From positions 124,001-188,000 of the forward strand of contig MCGT01000014.1 of NCBI GenBank assembly GCA_002104935.1: a DNA stretch of 64,000 nucleotides, read 5' to 3'. A program made the position numbers and the translations under genes. Positions 22,097-33,744 of the stretch are shown here, piece by piece. Under the pieces are notes generated by a model. The model was not told where the DNA came from. It did not search any database and worked only from the letters and a program-made list of their open reading frames with translations. The stretch's first letter is position 1; each line of letters starts with the position of its first letter. Origin of the DNA: Hesseltinella vesiculosa. Its lineage: Eukaryota > Mucoromycota > Mucoromycetes > Mucorales > Cunninghamellaceae.

Positions 22097-22779
22097 ATTT
22101 GATCACCCCTCTTCATATTTCCTCGTTTTCCCTTCCTTCCCTCCATCGCTCTAGTCACTCTTTTTTTTTTTTTTTTTTTTGTGTCATATGCATTTATTTC
22201 CTTTTTCCTTTGGCCGGAATGAGGTTGTTATTTTTTGAGCCGTGAATAAATCTTTTTAGCTGGCAAATGGATCGTGCAAGCGGTCGAATTGGGGTCCCAA
22301 AACGTCAACGATTAAAAATTGGCTGGACAACCGATGTCGACCGACTCGTTTTTTTTTTCAGTATACATGTCCTACATAGTTTGGCTTGCTCGCAGTGCAA
22401 AGGCGCACGCTGATTCGTAAGCTCAAAGTTGCTGTATTGCATCTTTCTAATTTACTGTAAAAAAGCACACGAGACCCCGCTTCCAAGCTGTCTGTTTTCA
22501 TGTTAAATGTGATCTCGCCAATTCTCCTGACAGAACACAGCAACTGTACATAGGGTACTTAGGGTACTGGTTGACGAGTTACAAAGTTCATTACAGGCTG
22601 TGTATACCATGTGGTGCGAAGCTAGTTCATCTACAAAGGAACTCAGTGTCCAGGGACTGGAGGAGCAAGAGACAGCTCAGGATGGTCGAAGATCTGATCT
22701 GCACCGGTTCAACCCACTAAAGTGTACCAATCGATTTTCTTTATTGCACTCCTTGGGCATGAAAAAAAAAAAGACTGAC
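22097..22779. other. Convergent intergenic region with a diverged repeat fragment
   Basis: Lies between the eIF3g and gamma-tubulin stops. It contains a T run at about 22159-22180 and a fragment resembling the dispersed repeat (about 22275-22360). No gene seen. Confidence 0.5.
22275..22360 (+). repeat. Diverged fragment of the dispersed repeat, copy D
   Basis: Contains a stretch like the repeat core: CAAAACG, then ATTGGCTGGACAACCGATG, GTCGACCGAC and a T run ending in TCAG, in the same order as in the other copies. The flanking blocks of the full repeat are not recognisable, so this is a partial or old copy. Confidence 0.4.
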
Positions 22780-24782
22780 TTATGATTGATCCATCCTCTC
22801 CCGTACACCCTGGAGGTAAAAATAAAAGACAAGGCGGTAAGTCAAGGTAGTTGGGTTTCACATGAAACTTACATAGTTCACATAATCAGGTGTTTCACAG
22901 GCTTCGTATTCATCAATGAGGTCTTGCACGACTTGCCTAGAGTCATCGAATTCTTCTAGGTTGTTGTTGAACATAGGGTCTCTTCGGTATTGTTCTAAAA
23001 AGGCATTGCGTTTGCGCAGTCGGTCGTACTGATCACACGTGCGTTTAAAGAGCTAAAAGAAGAGAGAATGGGTGCCTGGATTTTCATAGGATCCTTTGTT
23101 GACTTACAGAAGCAATGCTGGTATGATTGGCAAGCATGAGGCCGCTGACACGATGGGGTGTTTGGACATAGGGCGATTTTTTCGACAGCGCCACTTGAAT
23201 GCTTGCAGGACCCCAAGGAATGAATTGTGCCAGGCGTCGCTCTCGGATGCGTAGTAATGATTTATGCACCTGCAAGAGAAAAAAAAAAAGTTGGTCTTCA
23301 ACAGAACTTCCTCTCTAGATATTTACATCGGTTGGATCAGCTTCTCCTTGGATGATATCCAGAACAGAAATATAGCAGCTACGCTTTGAAGGCACGGTTG
23401 ACACCATGCGGTTTTTGGGTTGTAATAGGCGGCGCATGACATCGAGTACTGTGGTTTTTCGGACGGATTTCGCCTATTGGAAGAAAGAAAAATGAGCTTT
23501 GTGTACATCCTCTTGTTCCCGCAGTTGTCTTACCTTGTCCACTTGTTCACTGGAAAAGGGTGTGTAGGCGGTGGTCAAAAAGTGGCAACGAGGGGTAGGA
23601 ATCAGAGAAGAGACGATGCCGACCAGATCATTGTTCATGTAGCCGGGATATCGTAGGGTGGTTGTGCTTGCCGACATGACAGTGGAGACCAATTGATTGG
23701 TTTGTTCAAAGGTGGGGGTCTGAATGTGTAATCGATCCGAGGCAATTCTTGCTAACGCAGCATTATCCAACACCACCTAGTGAAAAAAAAAAAAAAAGAA
23801 AAAAAAGGGTCAACGGTGGCCGGTTTGTCGATTCATCGAACCTACCACGCTATCTGCATTGCAAACCAGTCGTTTCAGTGTCAACATGCTGTTGTACGGC
23901 TGCACCACAATGTCTGAAACTTCTTCCGAGTTGGGGAAGACCGAGTATGTTTGGATCAATTTCTTGGGGTAGCGATCGTTCAGTCGTTCCAATAAAAAGG
24001 AGCCCAGACCAGAACCAGTCCCACCTGCAATGGAATGGAGCATCATGAACCCCTGAAGAAAAAGCCGAAAAAAAAAGTGAGTGGAAAGAGGAATGTATTC
24101 GAAATTTTTTTACCTCCAGCGAGTCGCTCCCATCGGCTTCACGGTCCACCATATCGATGATATCTTCAAACACCTTTTCACCTTGGGAGTAACCATACGA
24201 CCAAATATTGCCAGCACCGCCTCCGTCATTGGCAACAAACATATTTTCTGGGTTGTACAAGTTGGCAAAGGGCGATTCTCGAATGGTGTTGATCACCTAA
24301 AAAAAGAAAAAAAAGACCCGTGTGTCAGCTATGGATGCCATCATTTTCCTTGTGAACAATCAAGGTCTTACTCGTGGTTCCAAATCCAATAGCAAAGCTC
24401 TTGGAATATAATGTTCATCGTCAGCCTATGGATTTGTATAATGAATGAAAGGTTAGAGAGATTTTCTGTCACAGGGTAATATGTCCAGCGCTGGGTGGGT
24501 ACCTGATAGAAAAAGACATCCTTTCGATCGCCACCTTCAGTGGCAAAGTCTTCCAATGTCCCATCACGACTGATACCATGTTCAGCGCAGATCTGTTTCC
24601 AGAACTCACTGCCAACTGGTCATGGTAAAAAAAAATAACAAAGACAATCAAAATAAACAATGGTCAGCTGGGTTGTTGGCGAGGCTCTAGTCCATCTCTT
24701 TTAGCTTGTATCGCTCGTATTGCTTGAGCTTACTTTGATTGCCACATTGGCCTGTTTGCAGTGTGATGATTTCACGAGGCAT
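22780..24782 (-). CDS. Gamma-tubulin
   Basis: Ten exons on the minus strand: 24782-24734, 24615-24503, 24425-24372, 24296-24114, 24052-23846, 23776-23534, 23473-23327, 23269-23108, 23052-22873, 22809-22780; 455 aa, the normal length. It nucleates microtubules at the spindle pole body. Diagnostic stretches are [20 protein letters not shown], the GTP-binding glycine loop GGTGSG at residues 143-148, [16 protein letters not shown], and [18 protein letters not shown]. All ten introns are GT-AG and keep phase. The last exon carries only nine residues plus the stop. It is the only tubulin in the window. Confidence 0.96.
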
Positions 24783-25051
24783 ATGAGATAATCCTTGGTT
24801 GTGTAGGAAAAAATAAATGAGAATAGGAGAAAAAGGGCGCTGCGTTGAATTTTTTTTTTTTTGAATGGCCGTGACGCGGAGTGCCTTTTGGCGCACAAAC
24901 CACCTTGGGCTAAGCACTTCATTTGTGGATGCATGGATGGGGTTTTTTATTGGGTTCTATTCACATGGTCAAGTACACATAATACTGATAATAAAGAGAT
25001 CTAGATAGGAGATGCAATTTTGATTTTGAGTGGGTAAAGAAAAGTCGGACG

Positions 25052-26147
25052 TCAGTCCTTCTTTTCGACGAGGTTGTGTTGGTAATCGTGCAGACGAAGC
25101 AGGTTGCGTTCCAGCATGGCGACAGTCACCTTGCCGACAGAGGGGACAAAGATGGAGGCCTTGGTCTTGATGTCGTCTTCAAAATTGGCGGAGGAGGAGA
25201 AGTTGATAGCAATGACACCATCCTTGAGCAGGCTGGAGGGCAGCTTATACTTGGGGGTGGGCACACCGGTGATGACGACGTCAGATTGAGGCACGACTTG
25301 TTCCAAAGTCAAGTTGGTATCTTCCACTTTGTGGGCTTGGAGGTGGATGCCGGTGCCGCGGGTGAACACTTGGATGCCGTTGACATCGACGGAGTAGACT
25401 TTGGCGCCATCGTTGGCCAGCATGGCAGCCAGAGGACGGCCGACAATCTCACTACGGTTGACCACAGTGATGGTGCGGCCATAGAGACGGTTGCCCAGAG
25501 GAATCACAGGGTTGTAGACGCCGATGAATTCCAAGATCTTGACACAGGCCAGAGGCGTACAAGGGATAATGCACTTCATGGTTTCTTCTTCATCCATATA
25601 ACGCACATTGTAGTACACATTGTGCACAAACTTGTGACATAATCCTTCCACATCCTTCAATTCACTGACACAGTTTTGCAAGTAAGCGTCCTACATATAA
25701 AAAAAACATTATTGATCTGGCTCTTTTCGCGGTCTTGCTTGCCTGTTTGCCACCAAACACAGGATAATACACCATGATACCGTTGACATCAGGATCTTCA
25801 TTCGCTTCGGTGATCTTTTCTTCCAAGTCTTGCTTGTCGACCTTGCGAAGTTCAAAAGCCACGCCGGTTTCAGCACACGTTTTGGAGGTCCATTCGGCAT
25901 ACTTGGCAGCAGCAGGATCATCGTTGGCCAGGAACCCGACCAGTTTGGGGCAAACCTTGCGTTCCTTGATATCTACCTTGATTTCATCTCTGCATTACAA
26001 AAGAAATAAAAAGAGGAGCTGTCAAAACCCGGCTCGCCTCTTCTTACCCCACGCTTTCTTTTGCCTCTCCTCACGTTTCTCCTAAGATGCTTACCTGAAC
26101 TTGGCAGATACACGGGAAGCAAGAACGGTTTTACAGGCCACAGGCAT
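25052..26147 (-). CDS. MTD1: NAD-dependent 5,10-methylenetetrahydrofolate dehydrogenase (Mtd1)
   Basis: Exons 26147-26095, 25989-25743, 25690-25052; 312 aa. Cytosolic one-carbon enzyme that oxidises 5,10-methylene-THF to 5,10-methenyl-THF. The folate-binding part shows GIMVYYPVFGGKQ and VEGLCHKFVHN, and the nucleotide-binding half has GRTITVVNRSEIVGRPLA and SDVVITGVPTPKYKLP. The second intron starts with GC (CAG|GCAAGC) rather than GT. It must be used there to join GGKQ to DAYLQN as in the family, since no in-phase GT donor does so without losing conserved residues. The length agrees with yeast Mtd1 (about 320 aa). Confidence 0.93.
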
Positions 26148-26349
26148 GGTAGTTTGTCGATGGGAGTTAATACAATGAATATGAATCAATCAAGAAGAAA
26201 GGAAGTAAGAAAAAAAAAGTGAGGGAATAAAAAATCAGCGGGTTGGAGCGTGGCTTGAAAAAATGTGTCATTCAGACCCTTGCCCCTGGTGGGCAGCAGG
26301 CGGCACTACAAATGTACAAATTTAAAAGAGATGGGGATCTCCTTTTCCT

Positions 26350-28123
26350 TTATTTGTCCAGCGTCCCAATGAGCTCTTGTCTATACAGTAAGCGTTTGTT
26401 GCGTCGCTCGTCGCCTTGGGTGTGCAGCTGCACTTCGGTTTCGGTCTGAGGGATCACTTGAGGAATGATCACGGGCACGAGCTGCCGATCGACGGCTGTG
26501 ATCGTAAAGAACCCATCATTGGTAAATTGGGTTTCCCCAGTTTGTAAATTCTCTGCAGTAGGTCCGGGTCCAACCACATGGCCATGATCAAAAGAGATAG
26601 CGTCAGTTCCCTCGGAATCCCTCTTTTTTTTTTACTTCTTTCGTTCTTACCGGCTTCCACGGTCACAAACACTTCCATGCTGGAGGTGTAAGATCGGGAG
26701 ATCATGGAACGAATAGTAATGACATCGCCAATGCGGGTGGATCGAATAAAGTTTAACGAATCAATGCTAAAAAAAAAATAAAGTAAATTTTTTTTTTCAT
26801 CCTTGTCACACCCCAAAGGCACTTACCTTGCTGTCACCACATAAGCCTTTGCCAGTCGATTCGCACTGGACAAGGCGCACATTTCCATCCACGAGATAAT
26901 CATACCACCAAAGGTGATGCCTGTAACAAGCAGAGAGAAAAAAAAACAGTTGTCAATGACGATGTCCTCCGGAAGGGCACTGTTTACCGAGCGTATTCGC
27001 ATGTTGGGGCATGACCAGCTTGACGACCTCAGCAAAAGTATCTTTCATATACATGAATTTAACTGGCTGAGCCATGGTGGGATCAACCGAGTAGCGGCGT
27101 TTGTAAGGCCGGGGCCGGATCGGACAGGCATCGTCATTGTCTTCAGCTAAATCCTCAGGGTGTTCTTTAAAGGCAGGATGGGAATCGACAGCAGGTTCAT
27201 CTGGGAGAGATGGCTGGTGGGTGAGCTGCTGTTGGGCATAGTTTCGAAAGAGCGCGCGGATGTTGTCGGTAGTGGAAGGCACTGGTGTAGCCGGATGGTG
27301 ACGCAGCCGCTGTTGGCGTCGATGTTCAGCCATGTCATATCTACGTTTCTCCAAATCAGTTTCGGGCATCACTTGAGGCACCGGCGTGGGTTGATATTGC
27401 AAAAACTGGCGACCAAGGTAGGTCTGTGGTTTCGGCCGAGGCGACAGTGCCACAAAGGTCAGGTACGCGTGCGCTACAAACACTCGTCTGGTCGTCAAGG
27501 GTGATTCGGCTTCGATCCGCACGCCCACTTCCATGCTGGTTCGCCAGCTCTTATTCACTGATGCTTGGATCTTGAGCTAGGGACACAAAAAATAGGCAAA
27601 GGGCAGGTCAGTCGCTTGACCCTTTTTTTTTTTTTTTACGCGTCCTCGCCCACAGGTTAGAACAAAGGCTCTCCACACTTTACAATGTCACCTTCTTTGA
27701 CCGGGAACAAAAAGGCAACGCCATCGACAGACCGCGTTACACTTGGGGCATTGCCATGGCGTTTTGCACAAATACCTGCAGCAATATCAATCCATCCGAG
27801 AGTTGTTCCTGCAAAACAGATGCCCTGTAGGCAAGTGATCCCAAGTCATGTGTAAAAGTAGGAAGAGGCAGGTAAGCGTCGCGTGGCATGGTAGCCATCA
27901 TCCTTTTTTTTTTTTTCTTTACCATGGAATTGCAATGGGATGACGTGACAATCTCCGTCATGGTGACCTTGCTCTCTTTCATAAGTTTGGACGGCACTCG
28001 CGTGTGGCCAGCGTTCGTATACGGATCAGGCAGTAAGCGGCTGAAAACTGGTTCGGTGATGTATAAAAAGGCCCGGATCCAAATGGCCCTGATGGCTTCA
28101 AAAGCACTTGTAACAGCATTCAT
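26350..28123 (-). CDS. Acyl-CoA thioesterase with two hotdog domains
   Basis: Six exons: 28123-27923, 27824-27684, 27576-26988, 26920-26827, 26766-26651, 26552-26350; 447 aa. It hydrolyses acyl-CoA to free fatty acid and CoA (ACOT family). The first hotdog domain contains FAGTTLGWIDIAAGICAKRH and the second FGGMIISWMEMCALSSANR, with the paired strands SWRTSMEVGV and SYTSSMEVFVTV. The final intron acceptor was placed at 26553/26554, because it joins VEA to ENLQTGETQFTNDGF as in the family; reading the open frame through would insert about ten foreign residues. The N-terminus (EPVFSRLLPDPY) may follow a short targeting region; cellular location is not shown. Confidence 0.85.
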
Positions 28124-28536
28124 TCAATGGCAAAAAAACCAAACTGTGGCAAGCTGCACAAAAATAGGACATCAGCAAGTGAGAAAAAAAAATAGCGTGG
28201 GTCATGGGCGATGGCCAATCAACTGTGCTTTGCATCCAAAAAAGGACATCCACGGAACGTGAGCCAATCATGACCACCTGTTTCGTAGTGTGGATCCATC
28301 CTCGTTTCTCTCCTACGAACTTGCTTTTTTTTGCTTCTATTTTTACCTTTTGGGCCTCCTTTGCCCATCAGCCCAGACATTACGGTTTCCGAGGAATACC
28401 TTTTTTAGGCCCTTACCCAACCATCCCGAGGGAGCCAAAACGGATGTCAAACAATATCACATAAAAAGGGGGATATTTTATTTTTTCTCTCTTTTTTTCT
28501 TTTATCAAAAAAAGAATAACCCCATTCCCTCATACC
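28124..28536. promoter_or_regulatory. Divergent upstream region: thioesterase and GNA1
   Basis: 413 bp between divergent start codons. T/A homopolymer runs flank both ends. No specific site is claimed. Confidence 0.4.
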
Positions 28537-29176
28537 ATGTCTGAAGTGTCCTTGTTTGAAAGCTCATTATTGTCACCTGAAGTCCAAGCTGCTCTGCCTG
28601 CTGGCTATACCTTGCGTGCTCTGCGCTCCTCGGATTATGAACGGGGCTTCTTGAAGGTGCTGGAAGTCCTGACCGAAGTTGGAAACCACACCAAAGAGCA
28701 ATATCTAGGTAAGCGTCACTGATTGTATAAAAAAAATGGGTGCTGATTTTTTTTACGCTTGCGAATTAGAGCAATTCAACTATTTGCTGAATCACAATGA
28801 TCAATACTATACCATTACTATCACGGACGACAGCAAGAACGTGGTCGTTGCCGCCGGCACCATTCTTGTTGAACGAAAGTTTGTGCACAAGAATGGCTTG
28901 GTCGGTCATATTGAAGACATTGCGGTCGACAAAAACCAACAAGGCAAGAAGCTCGGCTTACGAATCATCCAGGCTCTGAAGTTCATCGGTGCTCAACGAG
29001 GTTGCTACAAAGGTAAGCTCAAAAAGAAAAAAAACCGCTCGGATGCTCATGGTTTCTTTCTAGTGATCCTTGATTGTTCAGAGAAAAACATTCCCTTTTA
29101 TGAAAAGTGTGGGTTCAAGCACAAAGAGTACGAAATGGCCTGGTACGTTGGTGCCGATGCTCAAGCCAAGCTGTAG
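28537..29176 (+). CDS. GNA1: Glucosamine-6-phosphate N-acetyltransferase
   Basis: Exons 28537-28708, 28770-29012, 29064-29176; 175 aa. Makes N-acetylglucosamine-6-phosphate for UDP-GlcNAc, the precursor of chitin and glycans. A single GNAT fold: strand block VVAAGTILVERKFVHKNG, then GHIEDIAVDKNQQGKKLG with the acetyl-CoA-binding Q-x-x-G-x-x-G loop, and the C-terminal LDCSEKNIPFYEKCGFKHK. All of these are hallmark Gna1 stretches, and the length fits (yeast 159 aa). The stop lies only 87 bp from the convergent UPF0014 stop. Confidence 0.95.
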
Positions 29177-29263
29177 AGTTCTTGTTGTCTAGCCGCCAGG
29201 CATACTTCATTAAATTAATATATCACTCCAAAAGACAACCCTGCTTATTTTCAGCGTATCCAT

Positions 29264-30495
29264 CTAGCATCGACAATAGCGTTTGGTCAAAAGGATACGC
29301 TCGGACCGCAAACGATGACAGTCATCAAAAAAGACCAACCGGCAGATCTAAAAAAAAAAAAAAAACCAAGGCGTTGCGGTGTCGGTCGACAGAAAGCTTG
29401 CAAGCAAACTTACGGTCAAGATGGACATGCTTGCTAAACAGGTACAAGAGGAGATCATAAACAGGATGATTTGTTGATAGAGAACAGCATTTGTCATGTT
29501 TGCCCCGCCGATGATCTGGCCAGCCATGGCGCCTGCGAGAAGAAAAAAAAACTGTGAGCGGAATTTTTTTCCCTCTGCACAAACCTGGGATCGTGATCAG
29601 GCCAGCAATGGACATGCGTTGGATATTGGGCAGCATGGCCAAACGTAGGCTATTTTTGGTGATGTCTTTACTTGCCTCAGCACGCGTGGCTCCCATGGCG
29701 AGTAACGCCAAGATGCGCGATTCGTCCATACCGCCCAGATCGCTGATAAAAGTGTTGAGGGTGACGGCCATGGTGCTTGCAGTGTTACCCAGGAGCAGAC
29801 CCGCAGTCAACACACACACCTCAGGCATGTAAAAGTATTCTTTCCCAATCGCATAGCGGATGCCTATCATGCCCACCACCGTGTACGACAGCAGCACTGA
29901 AAAAAACACCGCCGGGAACTTGCGAGAGAAAAAGCGCGGGTGGATCAGCAGGCCCTGATAAATAATACCAACTTACGATGCCATGGAACCAAAACAAGGA
30001 CCGACTATGAATCGCTTCCCAGGAGGTCAAGAGGATCAGCACAACTGGATTGCGATGGGCATATTATATTAGCATTATATAAGACACGTGGTGGTTCCTG
30101 TTTTCTTTCGTTTTCGTTACGGATGATGCTGATGATGTAAATGGGCTCCCGCCTTTTGAAAATCTCTTCCAAGGTCAACCCCTAAATGCAGTCGCGCTTC
30201 AATGTCAGATCCAGGATTCGCACTTGCACGCTTGCCCTTTTTTCTTTCTTTCATTTTTTTTTTTACCATGATTGTCAACTGTACAACGCACCGTACAGCA
30301 CTGACAATAAGTGGTTTGGTCAGTTTCAAATTTAAACAGGCAGAAATAACAACTACGACAAAGAAAAAAGGAGGTCAGCGGCTCGAAGGTGGGTGCGGGA
30401 TTTCAAGGGGCGAGAATGCTACAGTCGATGAGAAAGAAGCTGCTTGCAATGACTACATTTGCCCAGGTCAATGCTGGCATGGTTGATTCGGTCAT
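29264..30495 (-). CDS. UPF0014 / FetB-like membrane protein
   Basis: Seven exons: 30495-30423, 30352-30267, 30181-30121, 30044-29977, 29954-29585, 29532-29414, 29347-29264; 286 aa. Seven or so hydrophobic helices. Family blocks are LTWANVVIASSFFLID at the start, KPLIVSAVRCVVQLTIMG, YMPEVCVLTAGLLLGNTAS, ESRILALLAMGATRAEA and SIAGLITIPGAMAGQIIGG. In bacteria FetB pairs with the ATPase FetA for iron export; eukaryotic members stand alone and their substrate is unknown. No ABC ATPase partner lies next to it; the Caf16-type ABC gene is 20 kb away and there is no reason to link them. The first short exons are the least certain part. Confidence 0.85.
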
Positions 30496-30647
30496 GATGG
30501 AAGAACAGGTGCAGGAGCAAGAAAAATACTTGGAAATCTTCCGAAATAGAATAGAAAAGCGGATATTTCTATCAGACAAGGAGATCTTTAGCTCCTGATC
30601 AAATAAGAAATCCATAAAAAAGAGAACAGCTTTTATCAATTAAGAAT

Positions 30648-33329
30648 CTAAGATCTATACTGAAGCACTTGATCGCGCGCAGCAGCGGCTTTGGCAAAGA
30701 CGAGCTTTTCATTGTCGAGGCAGCTGTCGTCCGAGCTGGCTCTGGCGTGGGGCGCAGCGGAGCGGGCGAGGCCATCGTGGTGCGTGGGTGTGGGCGTGGT
30801 GTTGACCATCAAATTGGACAGTCGAGTGTAGAGATTTTCACGCGAAGGGTTGGTCGTGTGGCTGGCATGCGACGTAGGCAGTGGATCCAAGTAGGATCGG
30901 GCACTCTGGCTGCGCTGCATGCTATTGCCATGGGTGTCATCCGCACGCCACGACCTTGGCGGATGTTGCGACGAGCCGATGCTGTCGTAACCATTGTCCA
31001 GGGTATGATTCGAATGAATGGAGCTGGTGCGTCGAATGGTCGTCTTGCTGAGCACTGAGTTTTTGACGAGACCGAAGCGTTGGGAGATACTGCGTTTCAT
31101 ATCGGCACCGACACCATTGGCCACCGACTGGGTGGAGCTGGCATTGCTCTGGATAGAGCGGCGGGACAGCGAGCGACGGAACTCGTCCATGGATTCGCGT
31201 GAGTCTTTACGGAACGAGTCAAAGCTGGCACGGGCCATGTCGGTAGATTCGCGTAGACGTTGTTGCAATCGGCTGCTGGCATTACTGGCGGTGCTGGCAA
31301 TCGATGCCGTGTCGCTCCAGTCCACATCACCGGCAAACATACCACTGTGGCGGACGTCGTTGACGCCCGGAATGGCCTGGCCCAGGCTTTGTGCCTGCAG
31401 TCTTTGATTTCGTATGCGTGTGGCCATCTGCAATACAAGCTGGATATCGTTGGTGGGGTAGTTCTATGGCCAAAAAAAAAAGGAGGGGTCATTATCCTAG
31501 TAGGGCGTCGAGGATATCTGGGCTGGGCTCTACCTGTAATAATTTCACATTGGTGGCAAAATCGCCTTCTAGCAGCGGTTGTCGGACACACCTAGAAAGA
31601 CGAGATAAGTTCTCCATGTTTTCGTGAAAAAAAAAATCGTACACAAGCATGGCCACGGCAAAATCCAACATGAATTCAAATGGGGTATCTTGTTCAGGAC
31701 TGCGTTCGGCCAGCAAAGCGTCCCAGAGGCGAATGACATCGGGAAGATCCCATTCTTGAGTGAACAATACGGTGATCCATCGAAAGGCATAATAAGGCTC
31801 CTTGACCTGCTTGCGTTGCAGATCATGCCAGAGGGGCCGGTCATACCAGGCCAGACGTTGCTGCAGCCGCAGCATGGTGGCATGGATGCCCAGGCCATCT
31901 TGATCCAGCGATCGCACAAAGTGATCACGGACATCAGCCATCAATGCACTAAAGACAAAAAAAGTATCAGCCTCGGCATGGGCTTGGGATGCCAGGACGA
32001 AAGCAGACTGGTGATGGAATTGCGGGTGGTGTAGGTGCGATGGCTGCTGCTTGGCCATCTGGTGATCGTTGGCAAACAGGTAGTAGATGGGAGCCAGCAG
32101 TTCGTTCATGCCTTGGACATAGCCCACACCAGGATTCAGCTTCGCGTACATGAACAACAGCCGTTCAATCACCTCCCAGTGGTAGTCCTGGACATGTGCG
32201 TCATCGGTATCTGAATCAATGTCCGGCGTGCCGCCGTCCTGCCGAGGCGCATTTTCGTCGTCATGGGTAGGGATGCGTTTAAAGAAGGAGCGGCGGTGAG
32301 GAATGGGTGGGCAGATGGGCGCAGGCGGCTTGTTGCTGGTGTTGTATTTGGCAAACTTGGCATCCAGCGACAGTGAGGAAGACGACAAGGACAGGGCGCT
32401 GGACAGCTTTCGCACGATGTTTCTTGGGGACGACGATAGTTCCTTACTGCTGTTTGTGGGGGCGGTAGTGGACGAGTAGGAGCGGGTAGAGCTGCGAGAA
32501 TTGGATCGGGAGCGGTTGCCTTCTTGTTTGACCGACTTGCGCGATGCGTTGGAGCCGGAGCGTGGTCGGCCCATGAAGCCAAAGGACAGGCGGCGTTTCA
32601 TGACGCTGGGTTCCAGGTCATTGTCGCTCACCAGAGGAAGGTCGTCGGGCAAAGCCGAGAGAGGGTTCAAGATGTTGTGAGGCACTTGCTGTTGGAAAAA
32701 GGCGAAGTCCGGTAGGGTGCGACGCACATCCTTATCGATTTGCTCCAAGGTTGCATTGTCTTGAATATAAGAAGCCCAGGTCGATCCTGGCGTCGCATTC
32801 AACGGCTGTGATGGTGGATTAAAAAGTGAGAATGTCAGAAAAAAAATGGCGGGAATGGCTTACATGGTCATTGTCTGATGCTGGCTTTTCGCTGGGAGTT
32901 TGTAATAAATCTCGGACCAACGACTAGAAAATGATCAAAGGAAGGTGATGAGGAAGGAACAAAAAGAAAAGTAGGGACTTACATAGTAGGAGAGACGTTT
33001 GTCATGCAAAGTGGATTCCCACAAGCGTTTGTCGGGAGGCAGGTACCCAAGCAAGACTTTCCATGCAGTGGCATGACAGCCACCTTCATCAGGAATGCCT
33101 ATATATTGTATTATTAAAAAGACGTGAGTCGATGGACGAGCTATGGTCATGAAGACACAAAAAGCGCTGACCATGAAAACAAGCTTCTCGAAAGCGTTTC
33201 AAGTCAATGACAGGATCGTCATCATCTAATAATAAAATATCTTGAAAATATTTGACCCTAAGAGTCATCATGAATATCGTGGGCAATTATTCTTGCTATT
33301 ATTTACCTTTCTTTAAACGATGTCTCCAT
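30648..33329 (-). CDS. TBC-domain RabGAP, TBC1D13 type, with long Ser-rich tail
   Basis: Seven exons: 33329-33307, 33257-33172, 33098-32983, 32923-32864, 32805-31643, 31591-31534, 31463-30648; 773 aa. GTPase-activating protein for Rab GTPases. The N-terminus follows human TBC1D13 closely: VKYFQDILLLDDDD, GIPDEGGCHATAWKVLLGYL. The TBC catalytic motifs are present as QIDKDVRR (Arg finger) and YVQGMNE (Gln finger), then HAEADTFFVFSALMADVRD. A Ser-rich insert of about 150 residues separates the two halves, and a tail of about 270 residues, rich in Ser and Arg and likely disordered, has no counterpart in the human protein. The 51-bp intron at 31592-31642 is inferred from the family join AMLV-RQPLLEGDF; it contains no stop and keeps frame. 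Confidence 0.9.
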
Positions 33330-33744
33330 CACTGACTGTACATTGAAAAAAGAAGAAAAAGAAAGAGGCAGAAAAAATGAGTCGGAAAAACCCCTTGAAC
33401 AAGAGATTTTTTTTTTTCATTGCCCGAGAACGGTTCCCCACGGCTGACGCCAAACCGGCGCTAATAGGCGCTTTCGTTTTTTCATGAGCCATCCAAAAGA
33501 CCTAGAGTTCATTTAGGGAAATCACGTTTTACAATGTTATTTTTGGCCATGCAAGTGTCTAAAAAAAGAAACCTAGACACCCGTTGTAGCCGCTCAGCAA
33601 AAAAAAAAAAAAAAAAAACGGAATGTCACCAAAAAAAAAGGGGACATGAGGAGTGCTTTTCTTTTTGCTCTTGCCTTGTTTTGGACTTTTTGAAAAAACA
33701 CCTTTTTCTTCTCTTTTTTATTGTTATCCAGAACGACACTTGTG
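33330..33744. promoter_or_regulatory. Divergent upstream region: TBC protein and PH-domain protein
   Basis: 415 bp between divergent starts, with T runs at about 33406-33418 and an A run at 33600-33618. No site is claimed. Confidence 0.4.

Noticed and set aside
26553..26650. Extra coding sequence GPGPTA before the last thioesterase exon
   Set aside because: Open in frame, but no acceptor supports it in phase; the acceptor at 26553-26554 gives the family sequence.
29264..30495. FetA/FetB iron-export operon
   Set aside because: No adjacent ABC ATPase; the Caf16-type ABC gene is 20 kb away and belongs to another family.
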